DNA of 24,330 bases. Origin: an uncultured Kineothrix sp. (GTDB lineage Bacteria; Bacillota; Clostridia; Lachnospirales; Lachnospiraceae). The stretch spans positions 1 to 24,330 of the forward strand of contig CAJUSR010000040.1 in assembly GCA_910588855.1 (NCBI GenBank). The letters are read 5' to 3'. The position numbers and the translations under genes are program-made. The notes below the pieces were generated by a model. It did not search any database. It had not been told where the DNA came from and saw nothing but the letters and a program-made list of their open reading frames with translations. Shown one piece after another: positions 7,001 to 14,005 of the stretch. Position 1 is the first letter of the stretch. Each line of letters opens with the position of its first letter.

Positions 7001-7103
7001 ATATAAAGGCAGGCGGAGATTCATTGCTTGGCTGAATGCAGGCATGATGCCCGGATTTACCATAAGGGGGCATGGGCGGCTCCGAATGACAGAGGGGCTG
7101 CCA

Positions 7104-7282
7104 GTATGTTTTTCAAAGTGGGCAGGAAGCTGATCTTCTTCGTAAGGAATCCAGTGGCAGAAAAAGTGCAGGTCACGGAAGGCACCGGCTTGTCGAATGT
7201 GAAGGCTGTGGCAGATAAATACGGAGGCGATTTTGCCGTTTCCTGCGATGGAGAAAAGTTCAATGTGGTGGTGATGTTATAA
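7104..7282 (+). pseudogene. Sensor histidine kinase (GHKL) C-terminal fragment
   Basis: The frame reads FFKVGRKLIFFVRNPVAEKV, then GTGLSNVKAVADKYGGDFAV and CDGEKFNVVVML, ending at 7282. This is the G2 box and final beta strands of a GHKL-type ATPase domain as in peptide-sensing kinases (AgrC/VirS-like). The N-box and all upstream domains are absent, so it is a truncated relic with no function. A response regulator partner was not found nearby. Confidence 0.5.
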
Positions 7283-7417
7283 ACTTTATGGTCATTTCGT
7301 GCAATTTATAGTCATCTGGTGCAATCGTGGTTTGAAATGCGTGTGTATCTGCCGATGGATTTTATGAGGCGGGATATTTCAGGAAAATTTTATCTTTTAT
7401 CAAGGAGGATGATATTT

Positions 7418-8092
7418 ATGGCAATGCACATTAGTGGATTTGGTACAAGTAACAATTATTCTTACAAAGGCATCGGCACAAACAGTAAACAGTACAGAGC
7501 GGCAGCGGATGAATACTTAGCAGATGTTATCGCGGAAGAGGACATGATGACACCTGAGCAGAAAATGCTGTATGAACTGCTTGGAGGACGGGAAGCGCAT
7601 ATGAGAAATGTGATGGGCAACTTTAATTCTAACGGGGATTTTGTGGGGTCGGGTGGAGTTGTAGTTCCCGGAATGTATCATGGAAGGGATGGCGCTGTAG
7701 ACCGTTCGGCATGGCAGCAGTTGATAGATGTTTCTGATGATGCACGTCAGAAGATGTTCGACAATGTGAAAAGGGAGTTCATTCAGGAGAATGGTATTTC
7801 CAATGGCGATACCACAAGAAGGTCTAAAATATTCAGGGAATACCAGTTAAGCGTAAAGAAAGAAGACCGTGCAAAAGGAACATGGACTTTGCAGCAGTAT
7901 GAGGGGAAATACCGTTCTGCGATGTATGCGGCGGTCAAGGCGGCAAATCCGAAGTGGGAGCCGGAACAGCCGTTTAATCCCGGAATACTGGACAGTGTTA
8001 CAAGGGAATCCGTGGAAAGCACACTTATGAAAAGCGGCAATACGCTTGTGAAGAAAACGTCTTTGGGCAGCACGCTGGACATGAAGATATAA
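7418..8092 (+). CDS. Unknown 224-aa protein, intact
   Basis: ATG 7418 is chosen because AAGGAGG lies 9 nt upstream; a longer reading from 7319 lacks a site. The N-terminus MAMHISGFGTSNNYSYKGIG is serine/asparagine-rich and has no signal peptide. It is followed by a helical segment (YLADVIAEEDMMTPEQKMLY) and a glycine-rich loop (NSNGDFVGSGGVVVPGMYHG). The C-terminal half is basic with RRSKIFREYQLSVKK and ends GSTLDMKI. No cysteine pairs or catalytic motif are recognised. It resembles uncharacterised Lachnospiraceae proteins with a similar GISG/Y-rich start, but I will not assign a DUF number. It is the only intact gene among pseudogenes in 5233-8950, which suggests selection or recent arrival. 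Confidence 0.65.
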   Translation: MAMHISGFGTSNNYSYKGIGTNSKQYRAAADEYLADVIAEEDMMTPEQKMLYELLGGREAHMRNVMGNFNSNGDFVGSGGVVVPGMYHGRDGAVDRSAWQQLIDVSDDARQKMFDNVKREFIQENGISNGDTTRRSKIFREYQLSVKKEDRAKGTWTLQQYEGKYRSAMYAAVKAANPKWEPEQPFNPGILDSVTRESVESTLMKSGNTLVKKTSLGSTLDMKI

Positions 8093-8442
8093 TCTTTACA
8101 TCTTATTCCGCGGAGGTGCAAAAACCATGCGCCCCTGCCGGGGATTATTTGGAAGGGGTGAAGTCCGGTATGGGATTTGATTGGGGAAGTTAGGTGCAAT
8201 GTATTTATAGGGTAATTAACCGCTCGGACTTATACCGAGAGAGCAGGGGTGGTTCTGACCGACAGAGGAGCTGCAATATTAAAAATAATGGAGCAATCTG
8301 GTGATAAGTCAAGCTGATTTTTAAAAAGATATTGATATGTTTTTCAAAGAAAAGGGTAACTTTAATAGATATAGATTTATAGAAAGGATAAGTGCATAAC
8401 TATTTGCTCCTATTGGTTATACGCTTATTATACGAGGACGGG
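8093..8442. other. Gene-free stretch
   Basis: I see no supported gene. A small hairpin CTCGG-N7-CCGAG is at 8223-8239. The second half (8280-8400) is AT-rich without recognisable signals. Confidence 0.5.
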
Positions 8443-8946
8443 TAGCATGAGGGAATTGTCGGCGAGGAACTCTGGTAGAAAGTTCATGCGAAGCGGAAAG
8501 CAACAGGAATTAAGCAACCGTCAAAGGTTGGCAAAGATAGGGCACATCTTTTAACAGGTGTTTTGAAATGTTCCATTTGTGGCAGTTCGATGTACATGAA
8601 TAAACATGCATGGGCAAATAAAGACGGCATATATAAGGAAGTTTACTATTATATATGTGATTCAGGTGTCAAAAGGTTTTCCCGGCAGTGCCGCTTGGCA
8701 GATAGCACAAAAAAATTGTACGCGTTCCATTGTACGGAACATTCCGATGAGCCTCTTAAGGCGAAAATCGTGTTCAGCATTGGCTTCCACGATTTTAGAG
8801 TCTCCTCTCCATCGTACAAAAGCCACTTGCACAATATTCTTTTGTGCCATCTGCCAAGCGGCACTGCTGGGAAGACCTTTTGACATCCGAATTATATATG
8901 TAGAAGAAACAAGCAGGTAAGGAAAGTTTTGTGGGAAAGATGTAAT
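8443..8946 (+). pseudogene. Large serine recombinase zinc-ribbon fragment, interrupted by a MITE-like element
   Basis: The frame reads HEGIVGEELW, stop, KVHAKRKATGIKQPSKVGKD, RAHLLTGVLKCSICGSSMYM and NKHAWANKDGIYKEVYYYIC. This is the recombinase domain exit and zinc beta ribbon (CxxC, then YYYIC) of large serine recombinases of the TndX/Tn5397 type. Two in-frame TAG codons (8443-8445 just before HEGIV, and 8476-8478 after ELW) are nonsense changes. At 8659 the frame enters an inserted palindrome. If 8659-8901 is removed, the frame continues as ICRRNKQVRKVLWERC, supplying a further ribbon cysteine. The catalytic N-terminal domain is absent, so this is a relic of an integrative element. Confidence 0.6.
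8648..8901. mobile_element. Palindromic MITE-like element with 11-bp flanking direct repeats
   Basis: The 11-bp sequence ATTATATATGT occurs at 8648-8658 and 8891-8901, consistent with a target duplication. Between them an imperfect palindrome spans almost the whole element: the left arm GGTGTCAAAAGGTTTTCCCG (from 8665) and CAGTGCCGCTTGGCAGAT pair with the right arm ending at 8890. Inner AAAATCGTG (8764-8772) pairs with CACGATTTT (8788-8796). There is no transposase, so it would be mobilised in trans. Confidence 0.6.
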
Positions 8947-9021
8947 ACCGTTGAATTATGTACGCCATGATATACCTCAACACCCTGCAAATATGTCAAA
9001 ATAAAATATAAAAAATTCCGC

Positions 9022-9050
9022 GTATAATTTATTTCCTCATTGCCATAATA
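9022..9050 (+). promoter_or_regulatory. Sigma-G-type (forespore) promoter of spoVAA
   Basis: GTATAA (9022-9027), a 16-nt spacer and CATAATA (9044-9050) fit the forespore consensus GYATR / CATNNTA. The ATG of spoVAA is 40 nt downstream. spoVA operons are known sigma-G targets. Confidence 0.55.
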
Positions 9051-9089
9051 AGATATGAATATGCAAAAGCGGAAGGAGCAGTCGGGAAG

Positions 9090-9719
9090 ATGGCAGGGGA
9101 AGTAGTTTATTTGAAGGCGGAGCGGAATGTAGAGGTTATGGAAGACGATGTACTCTTAAAGGATATGGCGAAAATTTATTGTGCCGATAATCATATTGCG
9201 GCAAAGATAAAAGCCATCAGGGTACATCGTTTTTCTGCGGAAGAACAAAAACGCCAGGTGTTTAGCATTTTGAAGCTGATTGAAATGATTCAGCAGACAT
9301 GCCCTAATGTGACAGTAGAAAATCTGGGGGAAACCGATGTGCTTGTGGAGCGGGTGGATGTGGACAGACACAAAGGTATGCTACAGTTGTTGAAAATTAT
9401 TTTTGTGGCCTGCATCAGTTTTTTTGGAACGGCCTTTACGATTATGGCTTTCCATAATGATGTGGGGATTACCAAAGTATTCGGCAAGGTATATGAATTA
9501 GTGATGGGACAGCCTTCTCCGGGATATTCCATATTGGAAGTCACCTATTCTATTGGTCTGGCAGTGGGGATTATTGTATTCTTTAATCATATCGGCGGCA
9601 GGCGGATTACGAAAGACCCTACTCCTATTGAGGTAGAAATGCGTGTCTACGAAAAAGATGTGAATGATGCGCTGATTGAGACTGCGGATAGGGAGGGGAA
9701 GACAATTGACGTTTCTTAA
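9090..9719 (+). CDS. spoVAA: Stage V sporulation protein AA
   Basis: The product has 209 aa with GGAAGGAG 11 nt before the ATG. The N-terminal about 85 residues are soluble (VYLKAERNVEVMEDDVLLKD, with LENLGETDVLVERV-like wording near 80-90), and two membrane segments follow: about 101-123 (LLKIIFVACISFFGTAFTIM) and about 150-167 (YSIGLAVGIIVFFNHIGG). This is the SpoVAA layout. SpoVA proteins act in the spore inner membrane in uptake and release of calcium-dipicolinate. It overlaps spoVAB by 14 nt and is probably cotranscribed from the sigma-G promoter at 9022. Length matches Bacillus SpoVAA (about 206 aa). Confidence 0.88.
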   Translation: MAGEVVYLKAERNVEVMEDDVLLKDMAKIYCADNHIAAKIKAIRVHRFSAEEQKRQVFSILKLIEMIQQTCPNVTVENLGETDVLVERVDVDRHKGMLQLLKIIFVACISFFGTAFTIMAFHNDVGITKVFGKVYELVMGQPSPGYSILEVTYSIGLAVGIIVFFNHIGGRRITKDPTPIEVEMRVYEKDVNDALIETADREGKTIDVS

Positions 9720-10209
9720 GCAAATATTTTTAGGGATTGTTGGAACAAGTTTTGGCATCTTTGCAGCAGGGGGCGTTTTCACCGTGCTGATATCCGTAGG
9801 ACTGATTCCACGTTTTGCAGGAAAAATGCACGTCAGCAAAAAAGTATTCCTGTTTGAAGAAGCGGTGGTACTAGGTACGCTGGCGGGGGATTTCCTTAGC
9901 GTGTTTGAAAGGTTTGGATGCATCGGGGATTGGGTGGTAAAAAGCCAAATCTTCGGAAACGGAAAGACGGAAATCATCTGGCATGTGGCTGGAACAGGGA
10001 TAATTATAGTTTTCGGTTTTTTTGCCGGAATTTTTGTAGGATGTCTGGCTCTTGCCATTGCGGAAATGCTGGATACTATCCCTATTTTTTCCAGAAGGAT
10101 AGGCTTCCGCCACGGGCTCGGCATCGCTGTGCTGGCGATGGCGCTAGGGAAGGCGGCGGGAAGTATCCTTTATTTTGCGAAAGCGGTTTACCTGCATGGG
10201 GGAATATAA
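9706..10209 (+). CDS. spoVAB: Stage V sporulation protein AB
   Basis: The product has 167 aa from a TTG at 9706, chosen because GGGAGG lies 9 nt upstream and the product then begins LTFLKQIFLGIVGTSFGIFA; an upstream TTG at 9676 has no good site. At least four membrane segments are visible (GIFAAGGVFTVLISVGL, ending IPRFAGK; TGIIIVFGFFAGIFVGCLA; GLGIAVLAMALGKAAGSILY). DTIPIFSRRIGFRHGL is characteristic of SpoVAB. It is a spore inner-membrane component of the SpoVA set. It overlaps spoVAA by 14 nt; in Bacillus it is directly followed by spoVAC, but here 777 nt of repeats separate them. Confidence 0.85.
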   Translation: MTFLKQIFLGIVGTSFGIFAAGGVFTVLISVGLIPRFAGKMHVSKKVFLFEEAVVLGTLAGDFLSVFERFGCIGDWVVKSQIFGNGKTEIIWHVAGTGIIIVFGFFAGIFVGCLALAIAEMLDTIPIFSRRIGFRHGLGIAVLAMALGKAAGSILYFAKAVYLHGGI

Positions 10210-10230
10210 GTGCAGACTATGAAGATAGAA

Positions 10231-10352
10231 GAAGGAATAATGAAGGAAAAGAAGGAATAATGAAAAAGAAGGAATAATGAAAAAGAAGGAATAATGAAAA
10301 AGAGGGAATAAAGAAAAAGAAGGAGTAAAGAAAAACAGGGAATAAAGCATAA
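10231..10352 (+). repeat. 17-nt tandem repeat with chained mini-ORFs
   Basis: The unit GAAGGAATAATGAAAAA is perfect at 10251-10301 (three copies), with a 20-nt variant before and two to three decayed copies after. Each unit holds AAGGA and an ATG overlapping the previous stop (TAATG). The chain encodes MKEKKE, MKKKE, MKKKE and MKKRE between 10240 and 10311. Confidence 0.75.
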
Positions 10353-10590
10353 GAGGAAAAACGAATAAGAGAGAAAGAAATAAGAAATAAAGGAATGGAT
10401 ATTATGCCTTGTATAAACTTTCCCTTATATTCAAATACTATAAGCAAATACCATAATAAACAAATGCAAAAAAGAAATAAATAAAGCAAATAAAACAAGA
10501 AATAAGAGATGCAAAGAGAAACAGACCATATAATATGAAAATATGCCACAGCACTATGAGAAACCAACAGGAGTCGGCCGCTGGGTTAAT
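10353..10590. other. A-rich non-coding stretch
   Basis: Strongly purine- and A-rich on the plus strand, without a gene or signal that I can support. Confidence 0.5.
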
Positions 10591-10806
10591 TTTTTTACCA
10601 TATAGGAAAGTTCTCCGAATTTCCCATATGGTAAAAAGCAATTATTGCACTGCGGCGGAGGGGGACATGTCGCTGTCGCGACCCGCCGCAGGCGGAGAAT
10701 CCTGCAAGCAGGATTCTTTTTTACCTTATAGGAAAATCCTTCGCCAGAAGGAAATAAATTGAGGAAGAACCGAAGGTTCTTCATGAAGTGTCGAAGACAC
10801 TTTTTT
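10591..10806. repeat. Cluster of hairpins containing copy 1 of a dispersed repeat
   Basis: In order: TTTTTACCATAT paired with ATATGGTAAAAA (10591-10636, inner GGAAA/TTTCC); GCAAT-T-ATTGC; GCGGCGG with CCGCCGC (about 10650-10690); AGAATCCTGC-AA-GCAGGATTCT plus T-run (10696-10722), a very good plus-strand terminator for spoVAA-AB; CCTTC-GCCA-GAAGG; GAAGAACC-GAA-GGTTCTTC (10764-10782); and AAGTGTC-GAA-GACACTT plus T-run (10786-10806). The last part, with the lead-in TTATAGGAAAATCCTTCGCC, recurs in variant form at 23776. Beyond it, 10829 and 10861 begin two 32-nt direct repeats (AAAGCGTTTC). Confidence 0.6.
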
Positions 10807-10986
10807 ACAATGAAAATGTTGCATAATAAAAGCGTTTCCGAATGAAGGTACTTTACAATCAAAGCGTTTCAAAATGAAAGTATTTCATGTGAAAAGATTC
10901 AACCGGTAAGTTTGTGTCAGTGCGGCATTTGCGAACTTGCCGGCAGGATTTGCTTTGCATAATAAGCCGCGCAGAAATGAGGAAGA

Positions 10987-11445
10987 ATGGACGAACAAGT
11001 AAAACAGGAATATCAGGAATATGTAAAGGAAGTTACCCCTACCCATAATCTTTGGATTCAGATGCTGAAGGCATTTCTGGTAGGAGGGATAATCTGTGTT
11101 ATCGGGCAGTTTATATTGAATTACTGCACAAATACAATGGGATTGGATAAAGAAACGGCAGGAAGCTGGTGTTCCTTGCTGTTGATATTGGCAAGCATAT
11201 TATTGACCGGTTTTAATATATATCCTTCCATTGTAAAGTTTGGAGGGGCTGGGGCGTTGGTGCCGATTACTGGTTTTGCCAATTCCGTGGCGGCGCCGGC
11301 CATCGAATTTAAAAAGGAAGGGCAGGTATTCGGCATTGGCTGCAAGATATTTACAATTGCAGGTCCGGTGATTTTGTACGGGATATTTACAAGCTGGGCG
11401 CTGGGACTTGGTTATTGGATAGCGAGGAGCCTTGGCTGGCTGTGA
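10987..11445 (+). CDS. spoVAC: Stage V sporulation protein AC
   Basis: The product has 152 aa with GAGGAAG before the ATG. Typical SpoVAC features: YQEYVKEVTPTHNLWIQMLK at the start, four membrane segments (AFLVGGIICVIGQFI; LLLILASILLTGFNI; GALVPITGFANSVAAPAIEF region; IFTIAGPVILYGIFTSWALG), and the conserved PITGFANSVAAPAIEFKKEG. SpoVAC acts in dipicolinate movement across the spore inner membrane and behaves as a mechanosensitive channel in Bacillus. A sigma-G-like CATAATA lies at 10958, but no matching -35 was found. Unusually, spoVAD and spoVAE do not follow: the next gene is tig after 507 nt of repeats. Sequence is full length and intact. Confidence 0.92.
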   Translation: MDEQVKQEYQEYVKEVTPTHNLWIQMLKAFLVGGIICVIGQFILNYCTNTMGLDKETAGSWCSLLLILASILLTGFNIYPSIVKFGGAGALVPITGFANSVAAPAIEFKKEGQVFGIGCKIFTIAGPVILYGIFTSWALGLGYWIARSLGWL

Positions 11446-11464
11446 AAATCAACCTTCAAATGCT

Positions 11465-11567
11465 AAACAGCACAGAAATACCAGACAGAACAAAATACCA
11501 GACAGCACAGAAATGCCAAACAGCACAGAAATACCAAACAACACACAAATGTCAAATGGCACAGGGG
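11465..11567 (+). repeat. 18-nt tandem repeat, about six copies
   Basis: Units of the type AAACAGCACAGAAATACC start at 11465, 11483 (17 nt), 11500, 11518 and 11536, with a decayed sixth copy. Open in two frames (NSTEIP-like hexapeptides) but without a ribosome-binding site; it lies just after the spoVAC stop. Confidence 0.75.
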
Positions 11568-11575
11568 ATGGCAGC

Positions 11576-11748
11576 CATATGCCCTGCCGGCAAAAAGCCC
11601 TGTTTTCAGGCTAAAGTTTTCTACGGATTTCACTAATGAAATGGTTAAATAATAGCGGTTTTATTCTGGATATCAATCATTTCACAAGTGGAATTTCCGA
11701 TGGAAAAATAGCCTGAAAGCAGGGCTTTTTCTGCAGGCAGGGTATGCG
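11576..11748. repeat. Large imperfect palindrome between spoVAC and tig
   Basis: The left arm (11576-11644) and right arm (11677-11748) pair over about 68 positions. Perfect blocks are CCCTGCC, AAAAAGCCCTG, TTCAGGCTA and TGAAATG. It could be a MITE-like element or a long bidirectional terminator; no flanking duplication was seen. Confidence 0.6.
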
Positions 11749-11826
11749 GTTGTCGTTCTTTTGCGTTATTTGGCATTAGAAAGTCGATTTTTACTAATGG
11801 TTTCTATGATTTTTAAAAAGAAATAC

Positions 11827-11855
11827 TGGAATTTTCCATATTGATGTGCTATAAT
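11827..11855 (+). promoter_or_regulatory. Sigma-A promoter of tig
   Basis: TGGAAT (11827-11832), a 17-nt spacer and a consensus TATAAT (11850-11855), about 97 nt before the tig ATG. Confidence 0.6.
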
Positions 11856-11952
11856 CCTAAAATGACTGCAATTATGTGCTTTTTTAGTCAAAAGAACCCG
11901 CAGTGATAGGGAACAGCGGATAATGCCTAATATAAGGAGGAAACGAATAGAA

Positions 11953-13239
11953 ATGAGCTTACAGGTAGAAAAATTAGAGAAAAATATGGCAAAGCTGACA
12001 ATTGAAGTGCCTGCCGAAGAACTGGAAAAAGCGATTGACAATGCTTACCGGAAAAACAGGAAAAAAATCAGTGTTCCCGGTTTCAGGAAAGGGAAAGTTC
12101 CGCGTCAGATGATAGAAAAAATGTACGGAAAGGAAATTTTTTACGAAGATGCAATCAATGAGTTGATTCCAGGGGCTTATGAAAAGGCATTGGAGGAATG
12201 TGAAGAGGAAATCGTTTCTTCCCCTAAGATTGACGTAGAGCAGATAGAAGCCGGCAAACCATTTATTTTTACGGCGGAAGTGGCATTGAAGCCGGAAGTA
12301 AGGATTGGCAAATACAAAGGTGTAAAAGTTGATAAAATAGATGTGGAAGTTACAGAAGAAGAAGTAGCTGCAGAACTTGAGAAGGAACGTGGGAACAATG
12401 CAAGGAATATCGCAGTGGAAGACCGTCCGGTGAAAGACGGCGATATGACGATGCTCGATTTTGAAGGGTTCGTGGATGGCGTTGCTTTTGAAGGAGGCAA
12501 AGGGGAAAATTATCCTCTTACTATCGGTTCCGGTGCGTTTATCCCTGGTTTTGAAGAGCAGCTTGTAGGTGCGGAAATCGGTAAAGAAGTGGAAGTGAAC
12601 GTTACTTTCCCGGAGAATTACCAGGCAGAAGAATTGAAAGGGAAAGCAGCTGTCTTTAAATGTACGGTAAAGGAAATCAAGGAAAAGGAACTTCCTGAAT
12701 TAGACGATGAATTTGCAAGCGAAGTTTCCGAATTTGATACTCTGGCAGAATACAAAGAAGACATAAAGAAGAATCTGGCGGAGAAAAAGGAGAAAGATGC
12801 GAAAAACCAGAAGGAGGATGCGGTAATTGATGCGATTATCAATGACTCCGATATGGAAATACCGGATGCGATGATAGAGGCGCAGCAAAAGCAGATGGTG
12901 GATGACTTCGCACAGAGGATACAGATGCAGGGCATCAAAATGGAACAGTATTTCCAACTGACAGGAACCAATTACGATGCATTGCTTGAGCAGGTGAAAC
13001 CGCAGGCGGAGAAACGGATTAAGTCGAGGCTGGTATTGGAAGCTGTAGTGGCAAAGGAAAATATTGAAGCGTCTGAGGAAGAATACGGGAAAGAAACGGA
13101 AAGAATGGCAGAAGTTTATCAGATGGAAGTGGAAAAAGTAAGGGAAATGCTGGGCGAAAAAGAAAAAAAGGAAATTATGCAGGATTTGGCAATACAGAAA
13201 GCGGTAGAATTTGTAGTAGAAAATGCGGTGGAGAAATAA
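11953..13239 (+). CDS. tig: Trigger factor (ribosome-bound chaperone and prolyl isomerase)
   Basis: The product has 428 aa. ATG 11953 is chosen: AAGGAGG is 12 nt upstream and the protein then begins MSLQVEKLEKNMAKLTIEVP as in the family. The N-terminal ribosome-binding domain holds the signature GFRKGKVPR at 43-51, which docks to ribosomal protein L23. An FKBP-type isomerase domain follows (about 155-245: DGDMTMLDFEGFVDG, GSGAFIPGFEEQL). The helical C-terminal cradle runs to residue 428. It folds nascent chains at the exit tunnel. It is the first gene of a block followed by clpP, clpX and lon, a gene order common in Firmicutes and proteobacteria, linking folding with proteolysis. Confidence 0.97.
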   Translation: MSLQVEKLEKNMAKLTIEVPAEELEKAIDNAYRKNRKKISVPGFRKGKVPRQMIEKMYGKEIFYEDAINELIPGAYEKALEECEEEIVSSPKIDVEQIEAGKPFIFTAEVALKPEVRIGKYKGVKVDKIDVEVTEEEVAAELEKERGNNARNIAVEDRPVKDGDMTMLDFEGFVDGVAFEGGKGENYPLTIGSGAFIPGFEEQLVGAEIGKEVEVNVTFPENYQAEELKGKAAVFKCTVKEIKEKELPELDDEFASEVSEFDTLAEYKEDIKKNLAEKKEKDAKNQKEDAVIDAIINDSDMEIPDAMIEAQQKQMVDDFAQRIQMQGIKMEQYFQLTGTNYDALLEQVKPQAEKRIKSRLVLEAVVAKENIEASEEEYGKETERMAEVYQMEVEKVREMLGEKEKKEIMQDLAIQKAVEFVVENAVEK

Positions 13240-13366
13240 ATACTAATCAAATAATAAAAATTCTCTTAATTCAGAGTCCGTTTTATTGCAAAAGCGATGC
13301 TTATGGACTATGATTAAGGCAATTCCGGCAAAGCAAAGCCGGATAGTTCGGCAAGGAGGAATCAGT

Positions 13367-13966
13367 ATGAGTTTAGTGCCTTATGTCATTGAGCAGACGA
13401 GCAGGGGCGAAAGGTCTTATGATATTTATTCAAGGCTTTTAAAAGACAGGATTATTTTTCTGGGGGAAGAAGTAAACGATACTTCTGCCAGCATTATAGT
13501 TGCGCAGCTTTTGTTTCTGGAATCGGAAGACCCGGAAAAGGATATCCATTTGTACATTAACAGCCCGGGCGGCGTGATTACGGCCGGGATGGCAATTTAT
13601 GATACGATGAACTTTGTCAAATGTGATGTGTCTACTGTTTGTATCGGTATGGCTGCCAGCATGGGGGCATTCCTTCTTGCCGGCGGGGCAAAGGGCAAAC
13701 GTTTTGCGCTTCCCAATGCGGAAGTTATGATTCATCAGCCGGCAGGCGGAGCGCAGGGGCAGGCGACGGAAATCGAGATTACGGCGAAACATATTCTTGC
13801 GACAAAGGAAAGGATGGCAAGGATTATGGCACAGAACACAGGGCAGGATTTTGAAGTGATTATGGCGGATACGGAAAGGGATAACTGGAAGACCGCCGAA
13901 GAGGCACTGAACTATGGCCTTATCGATAAGATTATCGAGAACCATAGCAGCTTTGGAAAAGAGTGA
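13367..13966 (+). CDS. clpP: ATP-dependent Clp protease proteolytic subunit
   Basis: The product has 199 aa. ATG 13367 follows AGGAGG by 7 nt; the frame is open further upstream but without a site. The serine-protease triad is complete: S98 (GMAASMGA), H123 (MIHQPAGG) and D172 (DTERDNW). INSPGG forms the oxyanion-hole strand near 65-69. It forms the tetradecameric chamber that degrades substrates unfolded by ClpX, encoded 39 nt downstream. The 127-nt gap from tig contains a hairpin TCCGGC-N8-GCCGGA (13324-13343) just before the ribosome-binding site. I saw no CtsR operator, so stress control by CtsR is not supported here. Confidence 0.97.
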   Translation: MSLVPYVIEQTSRGERSYDIYSRLLKDRIIFLGEEVNDTSASIIVAQLLFLESEDPEKDIHLYINSPGGVITAGMAIYDTMNFVKCDVSTVCIGMAASMGAFLLAGGAKGKRFALPNAEVMIHQPAGGAQGQATEIEITAKHILATKERMARIMAQNTGQDFEVIMADTERDNWKTAEEALNYGLIDKIIENHSSFGKE

Positions 13967-14005
13967 AATAACAGCATGAAAATGCAGTAAAAGCAAGGAG
14001 AAGAC

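Noticed and set aside
7319..7417. Upstream extension of the 224-aa gene (33 extra codons)
   Set aside because: No ribosome-binding site for the upstream start, whereas AAGGAGG is well placed before 7418.
9498..10124. A 208-codon minus-strand ORF opposite spoVAA-spoVAB
   Set aside because: Antisense to two recognised genes and rich in S/T/P/I as expected from a complementary frame.
10231..11567. Tandem repeats considered as a CRISPR array
   Set aside because: Units are 17-18 nt and directly adjacent without spacers, and no cas gene is present.
13286..13366. N-terminal extension of ClpP
   Set aside because: The extension lacks a ribosome-binding site and similarity; AGGAGG precedes the ATG at 13367.
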